Assembly (NCBI GenBank): GCA_004524425.1
Contig: SDNN01000055.1
Span: 1 to 14,488 of the forward strand
Source: Promethearchaeota archaeon
GTDB lineage: Archaea > Asgardarchaeota > Lokiarchaeia > Sigynarchaeales > SOKP01
Direction of reading: 5' to 3'
Length of the DNA stretch: 14,488 bases
Position numbers and translations under genes: made by a program. The notes beneath the pieces are model-generated. The model ran no database searches, was not told where the DNA came from, and saw nothing but the letters and a program-made list of their open reading frames with translations. Shown here one piece after another: positions 5,935 to 13,543 of this stretch (positions are counted from its first letter, which is position 1; the number at the start of each line of letters is the position of its first letter).

Positions 5935-8511
5935 TTAGACTCTATCGTGTTCAGTTCTCGAAATTATTTCATCTTGAATTTCTTTGCCTAAATCAGTAAA
6001 ATATGCGCTATAGCCTCCAACCTTTACAATAATATTTCGATAACTTTCTGGATCTTCTTGAGCAGCTTTGAGCACTTCTGTGGAAACAACTGTGGGTTGT
6101 AATTGTTCACCACCTAATTTAAAATAGGTTTTTATTAGTGAAATCCATTTTCTCTTCGCTTCATCCGTTTTTCCGATCCCAGAGGGATGCATTCGAATAT
6201 TAACCGCACAGCCCATGACGTGTTCATATGGAAGTGCTGAGACAGATCGTAATACTCCTGTCGGACCATTATTTTCAACATTATATGGATTACAGCTTGC
6301 TGCAAATGGTCTTGCTGCAAATCTCCCATCAGGAGTGGCGATTGAAATTCGTCCATCATACGTGTGGGTGGTCATGCTATTTATGAAAGGAGCGAAAAAT
6401 CCACCTTTAAACGTTTTATACTTATAGGTTTCTTCAAACATGTGTCTCGTGACTCTTTCTGCAAGTTCATCTGATTCAGGATATCCATTTCCCCATTTTC
6501 CCTCTAGTTCCATTATTAACTTGTGAATCCATTCATAACCATTGCCAAAATTGTTATCGACAGCATCAAGTAATTCTTGTAAGCTGAATTTTTTTTGTTC
6601 AAAAACCAATTTTTTAATTACATACAAAGAATCAATAGTATTAGCAATACTAGTCATGAATAAAATTCCTTCACAATCATAATGAGCACCCCCCTCAGTG
6701 ACATCTTTCCTATTATCAATACAACCTTGCATGAATGCTGATATGGTTGGAGCGGGCAAGTTTTTAGCATAAAGTGCATCCCTAATGATAGAAGCATCAA
6801 CTATTTTTTTAATCATGTTGTCTGTTTGAGCGAAGAGGGCATTAAGAAACTCTTCAAAATTTTTAAAAGAATCTAAACTTCCCGTTTTAACTCCCACATC
6901 TTTCACAAGTCCTACTAAAGTCATAGCATCTCCATTTCGAAGTGCCATATCTAACGTGCGACATAAAAGAATTGATGAGAATCCTTCACCTCCTGTTTTC
7001 CCAGGGGCGCACATGTCTACACATCCCGTTATGGCATAATTCAATGCATCCTTATCAGAAAAGCCTCTATTTTTCAGAGATTGGAGGCAAATTTCATCGT
7101 TCATGAGAGACACGCTGGATACTCCATGATAATGTAAATCAGCAATTTTCATCCACAATTCTTCAGGGGTATGTTCATGGATTCGCACGGCAAAGTTTAA
7201 TGAGGCTTTTGATCTATCAGCTGCTTCAAGCATTATATAAGTTAATTCATTTGTTGCATCCTCTCCTGATTCGTTAAGACCCCCAAGAGTAACTGGCTCA
7301 GATCCTTCATATCTTTGACTAAATTCTGATGATGCATTTGAATAGGGACGCATGTTATGGCTCATGATCTTTAAAAACAATTCTTCACATAATTCACGAG
7401 CTTCTTCCCTCCTTATCATTCCATTCTTAAAATCTTTAATATAAAATGGATGGAAAATTTGATCTAATCTTCCAGGGGCATGAACATTAAAGGGCACGGC
7501 TAATTCTACGGCTATTTTCACTGTCCAATAGGACTGAACCGCTTCCCTGAACGTTTTAGCGGGATATAAGGGTACATTCTGGCAAATTGCTAATGCTTGT
7601 TTTAAAAATTTTCTGCTTTCTGGATTTGATGACTTATTAAGTTCTTCTTCCACCTTTTCCGCAATTCTTTTAGAAAAAATTATGAGCCCCTCATATACGA
7701 CTTCAATGGATTTTAAAAAGTCTAATTCCTTTTTAGTTGAATATTTTTTATCTTTTATTAATTCCTTTACTTCCTCTAACATTTTAAGAAGGCCCTTTTT
7801 TATGGGGGTTTCATGATCAAGAATTAAATGCCCTTGCCATACGCCCAGCGCCGAACCAAGAGAAGTCACCATATCATTTTGTGCCGTGGTTCGCGGCAAG
7901 CTTTCAATAAAATCCTCGAATTCTCCAGGATAAATCTCATTTTTTTTAAATTCTTCATCAAGCTGCTCAGCTATAGTTTTTCCTTTCCAATAGGGAAGTA
8001 ATTCTTTCAGAAGTATTTCTTTATCTTTTTCTTTTATTTGATATGGATTTATCTTCCTATTATCAAGGGTGTCAGTCCCAAGGGCGGGCATTGCTGCTCC
8101 AATTTTTTTGGTATGCTTTATCAACTCTATAGCGCTAATATTTTTTTTCTCTAAAAACCCGATAAGTTTTTTGTTTCCTTCTTTGGCAAACTTCTTCATT
8201 TCCTTTTTATCAAATTCGATTTCAAATACTCCGTTGAATAAACCTCTCTCAATATCTATTGGAATCCCAAGAAAGTTTTCCGTCCACGTGCCCATTATTC
8301 GATCATCGGTATCTATGTTAAAATCCATGTTCTCATATACATGGCGCATGGAAAGCGCCACTCGGACTCCCATTGGAAGGTTTAGACTCTCAGTTTCTTT
8401 CCATTTTTCAGTATAATATTTTGCTCTTTGGATGGAAATATAAGGAGTATAATCAAGATATCTTCTGCGAAGTTTTTTTATTCTTTTACTTGCTTTATCC
8501 CTTAAATCCAT
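5935..8511 (-). CDS. Glycyl radical enzyme B (PFL-like, atypical subfamily)
   Basis: Paralog of enzyme A: also 858 residues and aligned to it end to end without a gap. By hand count about 65% of positions are identical, roughly 59% over residues 1-570 and 77% over 571-858. Key residues occupy the same positions: His228, Gly-Arg-Leu-Asp-Gln 347-351, Cys497 in Gly-Cys-Val-Asp, and Gly833 in Val-Gly-Gly-Tyr-Ser-Ala. After the cysteine loop, B has Met-Cys-Ala-Pro where A has Met-Ser-Thr-Pro, and Glu509 where A has Ile, so the pockets may differ. Lacking a Trp-His-Asp equivalent and the usual Glu, it is not an obvious diol dehydratase, choline lyase or decarboxylase. The ATG at 8511 aligns with the N terminus of A. 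It is first of the GRE-activase-GRE cluster, with its own promoter. Homodimer, heterodimer with A, or a specialised isozyme all remain possible. Confidence 0.9.
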   Translation of the reverse strand: MDLRDKASKRIKKLRRRYLDYTPYISIQRAKYYTEKWKETESLNLPMGVRVALSMRHVYENMDFNIDTDDRIMGTWTENFLGIPIDIERGLFNGVFEIEFDKKEMKKFAKEGNKKLIGFLEKKNISAIELIKHTKKIGAAMPALGTDTLDNRKINPYQIKEKDKEILLKELLPYWKGKTIAEQLDEEFKKNEIYPGEFEDFIESLPRTTAQNDMVTSLGSALGVWQGHLILDHETPIKKGLLKMLEEVKELIKDKKYSTKKELDFLKSIEVVYEGLIIFSKRIAEKVEEELNKSSNPESRKFLKQALAICQNVPLYPAKTFREAVQSYWTVKIAVELAVPFNVHAPGRLDQIFHPFYIKDFKNGMIRREEARELCEELFLKIMSHNMRPYSNASSEFSQRYEGSEPVTLGGLNESGEDATNELTYIMLEAADRSKASLNFAVRIHEHTPEELWMKIADLHYHGVSSVSLMNDEICLQSLKNRGFSDKDALNYAITGCVDMCAPGKTGGEGFSSILLCRTLDMALRNGDAMTLVGLVKDVGVKTGSLDSFKNFEEFLNALFAQTDNMIKKIVDASIIRDALYAKNLPAPTISAFMQGCIDNRKDVTEGGAHYDCEGILFMTSIANTIDSLYVIKKLVFEQKKFSLQELLDAVDNNFGNGYEWIHKLIMELEGKWGNGYPESDELAERVTRHMFEETYKYKTFKGGFFAPFINSMTTHTYDGRISIATPDGRFAARPFAASCNPYNVENNGPTGVLRSVSALPYEHVMGCAVNIRMHPSGIGKTDEAKRKWISLIKTYFKLGGEQLQPTVVSTEVLKAAQEDPESYRNIIVKVGGYSAYFTDLGKEIQDEIISRTEHDRV

Positions 8512-8541
8512 GATAATCCCTTTTTGAATAATAGTTGAGTA

Positions 8542-8571
8542 AGTATGATACTAGTAAACCTTAATATAAAA
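8542..8571 (-). promoter_or_regulatory. Promoter of glycyl radical enzyme B with small dyad
   Basis: On the - strand TTTTATATTAA (8561-8571) is a TATA box about 55 bases before the ATG, placing the transcription start near 8540. An 11-base dyad, AGTAT-G-ATACT, at 8542-8552 lies between box and start site, where a repressor could act. A purine-rich AAAAAGGGA lies 5-13 bases before the ATG and may be a weak ribosome site. Confidence 0.35.
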
Positions 8572-8675
8572 TACAAATGAACTACTAAATATTTTTTTTT
8601 CTAATATTTTATAATTAGAAGGTAAATAAGACAAAAGGCGCTTTTTACTAGTGATTTTCGGGGAAATGAATTGAT

Positions 8676-9146
8676 CTATCCTAGATCTTCATCAAAAAGT
8701 TCCTTAAAGCATTTACAACAAGGAATTCCAATATCAATGTTGAATGTCTTTAATTTTTTGCTATATTTTTCCCCTAAATTCATGAACAGAATTAATTTTT
8801 CTTTAATATTTTCATTATCATCATCAAAAAATAATTTCTTTAGATTATGATAATGGTTTAACTCTCCGCAGATAGGGCAAGCACTATAAAATTTGATAAA
8901 CCGAGAATAATGCGACTTTTCTTCATCTGATAGTTTTTCAAGCTTAATATCCGGATGATTTGCTATAATGTCTCTTAATTTATTTAATTCTTCAAGCATC
9001 TGATCTCTTAATTGATTAGGATTTAAATTCTCTGCATTTTGATTGAATATTAAATCTTTTCTTTCAAATCGGTGGAAATATTCCACGGCTTCATTGAAAA
9101 ACAGCATTTCCTTTGAATCCTTTAGTTTAGATTGATATTTAGTCAT
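8676..9146 (-). CDS. Hypothetical protein with split Cys motif (zinc-ribbon-like)
   Basis: A 156-residue soluble protein that I do not recognise. Residues 1-80 are charged and look helical, with a possible coiled coil around 45-62. Cys90-Pro-Ile-Cys93-Gly is followed by His98 and His100, then a charged helix (108-133), then Cys143-Cys-Lys-Cys146. Two CxxC-like knuckles about 50 residues apart would form a split zinc ribbon or bind an iron-sulfur cluster; zinc is more likely because of the Cys-Pro-x-Cys-Gly knuckle. No signal peptide or membrane helix is present. The ATG at 9146 has AAGGAATTC just before it and a TATA-like AAATATAT about 29 bases upstream. It lies 75 bases downstream of DUF711 and 164 bases upstream of enzyme B, all on the same strand. 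A role with either is only a guess. Confidence 0.6.
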   Translation of the reverse strand: MTKYQSKLKDSKEMLFFNEAVEYFHRFERKDLIFNQNAENLNPNQLRDQMLEELNKLRDIIANHPDIKLEKLSDEEKSHYSRFIKFYSACPICGELNHYHNLKKLFFDDDNENIKEKLILFMNLGEKYSKKLKTFNIDIGIPCCKCFKELFDEDLG

Positions 9147-9210
9147 GAATTCCTTTATTTTTTGATGATCATATATTTTGTTTTCATTAATTGATTTAGA
9201 TAATTACTCT

Positions 9211-9216
9211 AAAAAA
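9211..9216 (-). terminator. T6 tract after the DUF711 gene
   Basis: Six T on the - strand follow within 11 bases of the DUF711 stop codon. This is a modest archaeal-type terminator, so some read-through into the Cys-motif gene is plausible. Confidence 0.3.
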
Positions 9217-9221
9217 TGTTA

Positions 9222-10514
9222 TTAAAGCAATTCAAAATTGAGTGAACTTTCATTTCCACGGAATAAATCCTTTTTATTGGGTACTATTAATCTTTTGAAA
9301 TCCATCACTTTTGAACTTGAGAAATATTCAAAATCAAACTCAATATCATCACCCGCGAATTTATCAGGAATGGGCATCAATCTCGCTGTAAGTGGTTTAT
9401 TATATAAAATTGAAATTGTGCCAAGATCTAAAATTATATGGAATAATTCTCTTTCGGTGATATCTCCTGGTAAGGGAACACAATCTAGTCCAGTACCGCA
9501 AACGGTTGAATATAATAAGAGATCTTCCAATCTTAGTCTCTTTTCGCGAACTCTTTTCGCTAAAATAAAATCCTCGAGAACTGGTTGCATGAACCCAGAG
9601 AATCCGATGATTTTTTCTTTCTTTGGAATGGAATTCGTGATTAATGCGACACCTAACAAGGTTCCATGGGAACCAAAATACTCTATTCCCAGGTTTTCTA
9701 TTGCTGACCCGATGCTCCTCTCTAATTGAGGATAACTCGCGGGGGAAAAATCCATTCCTGTAAATTCTAAATCATAGTTTTTATTGACTTTCTCACAAAT
9801 TCTCAACACTTGGTCATATATTTCATTAAATCTTCTTTTTAAGTTATTTATTGCGTCCACCATGCTTGAAGATTCTTGCTGAAAGATGTTTATCACTTCA
9901 TCTGCCATTTCTATTGCGATTGAAAATGCTACTTTTTCCGAATTTTTATGATATGCAGCCGGGAAAAATGGAGTATTCGCAGGAACATTACAACTGATGC
10001 AAAATCTTAAATTGTTCAAGGGATCTGGTTCTGATAATTTTTTGATAATTTTAGTTCCTGCCTTTAAAGCAGAAAGATTAATTACTGATTTTGAGATAAT
10101 CGGTAAAGAAGTAAAAAACCTGGGAAATTCCTTTAATAATTTATCAAAATCATTTAATAATAGCTTTTCATATATCCCAAAAGATTTTAATTCTTCTGCA
10201 AGCATGGTACAGCAGGCAAAATAATCAATTTCATATTTCTTGCACATTTTTTGCAATATTTCTAATTCAGAATGCAAAAGTAAAAGAGTCTGCTGCACGT
10301 CTTTTCTATGAGCTAATTGTTCTTCATGATTTATAAGCGGTTGAGAACATATTCTTTTTGAATCAACCGGGATATTATTATTTCGAAATTCTTCTATTAA
10401 TTCTCGGTAAAAGACATAATATTTCTCAAGTTTGTTTTCTAAAAAATCTTGGATCTCGAGCGATTCGTATAAAATAGGAATATTTTGCCCTATGGTAATT
10501 GCTCTTATTCTCAT
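9222..10514 (-). CDS. DUF711/UPF0210 family protein (PFL-like fold)
   Basis: A 430-residue cytoplasmic protein of the widely conserved but uncharacterised DUF711/UPF0210 (COG2848) family, near full length. Seen in order: N-terminal Met-Arg-Ile-Arg-Ala-Ile-Thr-Ile-Gly, Pro-Phe-Phe-Pro-Ala-Ala-Tyr-His (182-189), Gly-Met-Asp-Phe-Ser-Pro-Ala (253-259), Phe-Gly-Ser-His-Gly-Thr-Leu (280-286), Gly-Phe-Ser-Gly-Phe-Met-Gln-Pro-Val (304-312), Gly-Leu-Asp-Cys345-Val-Pro-Leu-Pro-Gly-Asp (342-351) and Thr-Ala-Arg-Leu-Met-Pro (376-381). The frame opens further to an ATG at 10577, but the family begins at this Met; the extra 21 residues cross a palindrome and look like leader. From memory the family is grouped with PFL-like folds; it has no glycyl radical loop. 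Its activity is not known. It follows the HD gene and precedes the GRE cluster. Confidence 0.85.
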   Translation of the reverse strand: MRIRAITIGQNIPILYESLEIQDFLENKLEKYYVFYRELIEEFRNNNIPVDSKRICSQPLINHEEQLAHRKDVQQTLLLLHSELEILQKMCKKYEIDYFACCTMLAEELKSFGIYEKLLLNDFDKLLKEFPRFFTSLPIISKSVINLSALKAGTKIIKKLSEPDPLNNLRFCISCNVPANTPFFPAAYHKNSEKVAFSIAIEMADEVINIFQQESSSMVDAINNLKRRFNEIYDQVLRICEKVNKNYDLEFTGMDFSPASYPQLERSIGSAIENLGIEYFGSHGTLLGVALITNSIPKKEKIIGFSGFMQPVLEDFILAKRVREKRLRLEDLLLYSTVCGTGLDCVPLPGDITERELFHIILDLGTISILYNKPLTARLMPIPDKFAGDDIEFDFEYFSSSKVMDFKRLIVPNKKDLFRGNESSLNFELL

Positions 10515-10551
10515 GATGGTTTTGATATAAAATATTGAATTTATTCCTCTT

Positions 10552-10572
10552 ATTATGTTATGATAACATAAT
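10552..10572. promoter_or_regulatory. 21-bp dyad (10-bp arms), candidate operator of DUF711
   Basis: ATTATGTTAT and ATAACATAAT are perfect inverted repeats separated by one G, about 40 bases upstream of the chosen DUF711 start. A TATA-like TATAAAT element lies just upstream on the - strand (about 10585-10592), so the dyad would cover the transcription start region. It is also AT-rich enough that it could act as a weak hairpin after the HD gene. Confidence 0.4.
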
Positions 10573-10625
10573 TCCATTAATAAGATTTATAGAATTCTTG
10601 TTTCAGTAACATGATGAATAAACTA

Positions 10626-11141
10626 TCATTTACCTAAAATTTCATCTATTTCTGTTTTTAATCTTGATGCAAGTTCTTGATGGGCATCTCCACAATTCTT
10701 CAGTATGATTTTTGCTTGCGTTGCATATTGTTTTTGTCTTTTTTTAGACCATAAATTTTCTGGCATGTCAAGTAAGTTATCCAAACGATCTGCTAATTTA
10801 ATGATCTTTGATTCTCGAGAGGCATGTTTTAGGTTTTCTAAGTATTCTTCTTTAAGATCTTTATCTTGAATGGTAAGTTGGTTTACTATTAAGGCTATTT
10901 TATCACCAAATTTCTCTTTGACTTCATCGATATTTACATCAGTATCTTCGACTAAATCATGGAGAAGGGCGGCAATCATTAATTCTTCATCATCAAATTC
11001 TGAAAAGCCAACAGCGCGTAAAATTGAGGAAATCCTTATAGGGTGGATGATGTATGGGATTTCTCCAGATTTGCGTTTTAAATCCCCATACTTAATGAAT
11101 GCATAGTTCAAGGCATTCCAATAATTAACAAAATCTTTCAT
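10626..11141 (-). CDS. MESH1/SpoT-like HD-domain nucleotide hydrolase
   Basis: A 171-residue single-domain HD protein of the RelA/SpoT hydrolase type, without the synthetase or regulatory domains. The metal site is complete: His33 in Pro-Tyr-Ile-Ile-His-Pro, His61-Asp62 in Ala-Ala-Leu-Leu-His-Asp, and Asp118 in Lys-Leu-Ala-Asp-Arg-Leu-Asp-Asn. Glu65-Asp66-Thr and Lys77-Phe-Gly are also family-typical. Relatives remove the 3' pyrophosphate of (p)ppGpp, and animal MESH1 also dephosphorylates NADPH. Archaea generally lack a ppGpp synthetase, so the substrate here is open. The ATG overlaps the HdrA-MvhD stop codon as ATGA, implying one mRNA and coupled translation; GGATGA just upstream may help. 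Pairing with a flavin and iron-sulfur electron carrier makes NADP(H) a tempting substrate, but that is inference. Chain length matches small alarmone hydrolases. Confidence 0.85.
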   Translation of the reverse strand: MKDFVNYWNALNYAFIKYGDLKRKSGEIPYIIHPIRISSILRAVGFSEFDDEELMIAALLHDLVEDTDVNIDEVKEKFGDKIALIVNQLTIQDKDLKEEYLENLKHASRESKIIKLADRLDNLLDMPENLWSKKRQKQYATQAKIILKNCGDAHQELASRLKTEIDEILGK

Positions 11142-13543
11142 ATTTCATCCAATTTTGCCTTTTCTTTTTCCTTCTTTTCTAAAATAACTGGTCGTTTATA
11201 TTCTCCTGGTTTTATAGGACCTAATTTTTTTATTTCTTCCTTGAACTCTGCCACTACCTTAGCAAATTTTTCACCTTCTCCGGCAGAGATGCTTTCAATT
11301 CTTACTCGGTGTTCATTTATTCCTGCTTCTGCTAGTATTTCTTTAATGCTTTCATATCGCGTTTTAGCTTTGATAAAACCCTCTCCATAATGGCAATCTT
11401 GTTCGTGACACCCGGCGATAAGAACTCCGTCTGCACCATGAAAGAAAGCTTCAAATACTAGAGACGGATTTAGCATCGCAGTACACATGACATGTATTGT
11501 CCTAATGTTTGTAGGATAGGTTATTTTACTGGTCCCTGCAAGATCAGCACCCAAATATGAACACCAATTACATAAAAAGGCAACTATTAAAGGAAACTCT
11601 TTCTTTTCCTTTAGAACAGGTTCGATTTGAGCTAATATTTGTTTTCTGGTAAAGCCAGGTATATAGAGAGCATCTTCAGGACACATGGCAGCGCAAGCTC
11701 CGCATCCTGAACAGTTGGCTTGAATGATATCCAGCTTGTTGTCTTGAATTTTTATCGCATTATAAATGCATATATTTTCACATAATCGGCATAATGTACA
11801 TTTATCCGGCTCATAATATACGACATGAGGATCTAATTCCACCTTTCCCTTGGCAATGAGAGCAATTGCTTTTGCTGCCGCACTTTCTGCCTGTGCGATG
11901 CTGGATGGAATGTCTTTAGGTCCTTGAATCATTCCTGCAAGAAATATCCCATTTACTGAGGTTTCGGAAGGCTTAACCTTTAAATGTTTTTCAAGCAAGA
12001 ATCCGTAAGGATCCTGGGAAATGTTTAATATCTGGCTTAATTCATCTGTACCTTTAGAAGGCTCTGCACCAACGGCTAAAACCACCAAGTCAGATGCATG
12101 TTGAAAAATAGCATTACTTATTACGTCTTCTCCGCGGATTAATAACTCATCAGAAGTATCACTTTTCAAAACAGCAGAAACGTTGCTCTTAATGAATCTT
12201 ACCCCAAATACTTCTCTGGATCGATTGTAGAACTCTTCACAGTTTTTTCCAACTGCTCTAATATCATTATAGTAAATAATAATTTGTGTATCAGGGTGCT
12301 CTTTTTTAATTAAAACTGCTTGTTTAATGGCCGCATTACAGCAGACTTGAGAGCAATATTCTCGATGTATTTGTTTATTTCGAGATCCCACACATAATAT
12401 GAATGAGACTTTTTTAGGAATCATGCCATTAGATGGTCTAACCACTCTGCCTCCTGTTGGTCCGTCATTATTTAATAAACGTTCCATTTGCATGGTAGTT
12501 ATAACGTCAGCGTATTTTTCATAATTTAATTCGGAAAGCAATGAGGGATCAAAAGTTTCAAAGCCAGTGGCAACGATTATTGAGCCCACCTTAATCTCAA
12601 TTTCTTCAACCTCCTGATCAAAATCAATGGCATCCCTATCACATGCTTGAGCACATGCTTGACATCCAATGCAATATTCTTCTAAGATATTTGGATATAA
12701 AGGAATAGCTTGTGGATAGGGAACGTCGATGGCTTTTCGAGGAAAAAAGGTGTCTTTAACATCGATGGGGCATACATCTCTGCAAATATCAAAACAACCG
12801 ACGCATTCATCTTCGATGATGTATCTGGGTTTTTTCTCGATTACCACATCAAAATTTCCCACATATCCTGTAATTTTCTTAATTTCTGCATACGTTATCA
12901 ATTCAATATTCGGATGATCATTTACTTCGCTCATGAGAGGACCCAAAATGCATATGCTACAGTCTAGTGTTGGGAATGTCTTGTCAAATAAGGCCATGTG
13001 ACCTCCTATGGTTAAATCTCTTTCTACCAAGTATACTTTATATCCCGCATCTGCAATAACCATTGCTGCTTTTATTCCTGCAACACCTCCACCTATTATC
13101 AATGTAGAGGGAGTAACATTAGAGTACTGTACTTCTAAAGGCTTTAATAATTTAACTTGCTCAATTGCCATGATAATTTGATCGATTGCTTTTTGAGTCG
13201 CTTTTTCGGGCTCCGTTGGATGAACCCAGGAATTCTGTTCCCTAATATTTGCAAATGAGATCAAAAATCTATTGATACCCACTTCTTCAATCGTCCTTCT
13301 GAATAATTGACCATGCAACTTGAAAGAACAAGCAGCAATCACTACGCGGTCAATTTTCTTTTCGGAAATCTCCTCTTTGAGTTCATTTAACCCTGATTCT
13401 GAACACAAATACTGATTTCTGAGGACATGAACATCAGGATATTTATTAAAATGTTCAATTAATTTTTGATTGTTTATTACCCCACTAATATTTTTCCCAC
13501 AATCGCAAATGAATAATCCAATATTGATCTTTACCACCTTCAC
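11138..13543 (-). CDS. hdrA: HdrA-MvhD fusion, heterodisulfide reductase subunit A-like
   Basis: An 801-residue cytoplasmic flavin and iron-sulfur protein that would pass electrons between ferredoxin and a partner, often by bifurcation. Order (numbered from GTG): HdrA N domain with Cys13-x-Cys15; FAD site Gly151-Gly-Gly-Val-Ala-Gly; Cys195/198; ferredoxin cluster Cys247/250/254/258, one residue longer than usual in the middle; Cys291/294/297/301; HdrA-specific Cys384 and Cys397-x3-Cys401-Cys402; Cys582/585/588/592 and Cys611/614/617/621; then an MvhD domain from about 650 (Cys658-Asn-Trp-Cys661, Cys687, Cys712, Cys717 in Cys-His-x3-Cys-His-Tyr). The frame opens at TTG 13552, but a TATA box at 13564-13573 predicts transcription from about 13543, favouring GTG 13543 (or GTG 13537). 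No HdrB, HdrC or hydrogenase gene is in view. The HD gene overlaps its end. Confidence 0.93.
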   Translation of the reverse strand: MKVVKINIGLFICDCGKNISGVINNQKLIEHFNKYPDVHVLRNQYLCSESGLNELKEEISEKKIDRVVIAACSFKLHGQLFRRTIEEVGINRFLISFANIREQNSWVHPTEPEKATQKAIDQIIMAIEQVKLLKPLEVQYSNVTPSTLIIGGGVAGIKAAMVIADAGYKVYLVERDLTIGGHMALFDKTFPTLDCSICILGPLMSEVNDHPNIELITYAEIKKITGYVGNFDVVIEKKPRYIIEDECVGCFDICRDVCPIDVKDTFFPRKAIDVPYPQAIPLYPNILEEYCIGCQACAQACDRDAIDFDQEVEEIEIKVGSIIVATGFETFDPSLLSELNYEKYADVITTMQMERLLNNDGPTGGRVVRPSNGMIPKKVSFILCVGSRNKQIHREYCSQVCCNAAIKQAVLIKKEHPDTQIIIYYNDIRAVGKNCEEFYNRSREVFGVRFIKSNVSAVLKSDTSDELLIRGEDVISNAIFQHASDLVVLAVGAEPSKGTDELSQILNISQDPYGFLLEKHLKVKPSETSVNGIFLAGMIQGPKDIPSSIAQAESAAAKAIALIAKGKVELDPHVVYYEPDKCTLCRLCENICIYNAIKIQDNKLDIIQANCSGCGACAAMCPEDALYIPGFTRKQILAQIEPVLKEKKEFPLIVAFLCNWCSYLGADLAGTSKITYPTNIRTIHVMCTAMLNPSLVFEAFFHGADGVLIAGCHEQDCHYGEGFIKAKTRYESIKEILAEAGINEHRVRIESISAGEGEKFAKVVAEFKEEIKKLGPIKPGEYKRPVILEKKEKEKAKLDEI

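Noticed and set aside
8455..8464. AAGATATCTT, resembling the operator-like palindrome at 668-681
   Set aside because: It lies inside the conserved N-terminal coding region of enzyme B, and 10-bp palindromes like this occur by chance in AT-rich DNA.
2207..8511. Calling the enzymes benzyl- or alkylsuccinate synthase (fumarate addition)
   Set aside because: The Arg that follows the thiyl Cys by 15 residues in benzylsuccinate synthase (as I recall) is Ser512 in both proteins, and no small accessory subunits of the BssB/BssC kind are encoded nearby.
2207..8511. Calling them glycerol/propanediol dehydratase, choline lyase or pyruvate formate-lyase
   Set aside because: The Glu after Cys-Val and the Trp-His-Asp substrate element are missing, and PFL's adjacent Cys-Cys pair is absent. 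Only the superfamily level is supported.
9238..9729. 163-codon open frame on the + strand opposite DUF711
   Set aside because: It is the antisense shadow of a well-conserved gene; its translation has no domain-like character.
10515..10577. ATG at 10577 as the DUF711 start
   Set aside because: The 21 added residues have no counterpart in the family, whose N terminus matches Met-Arg-Ile-Arg-Ala-Ile-Thr, and they span a perfect palindrome that looks regulatory.
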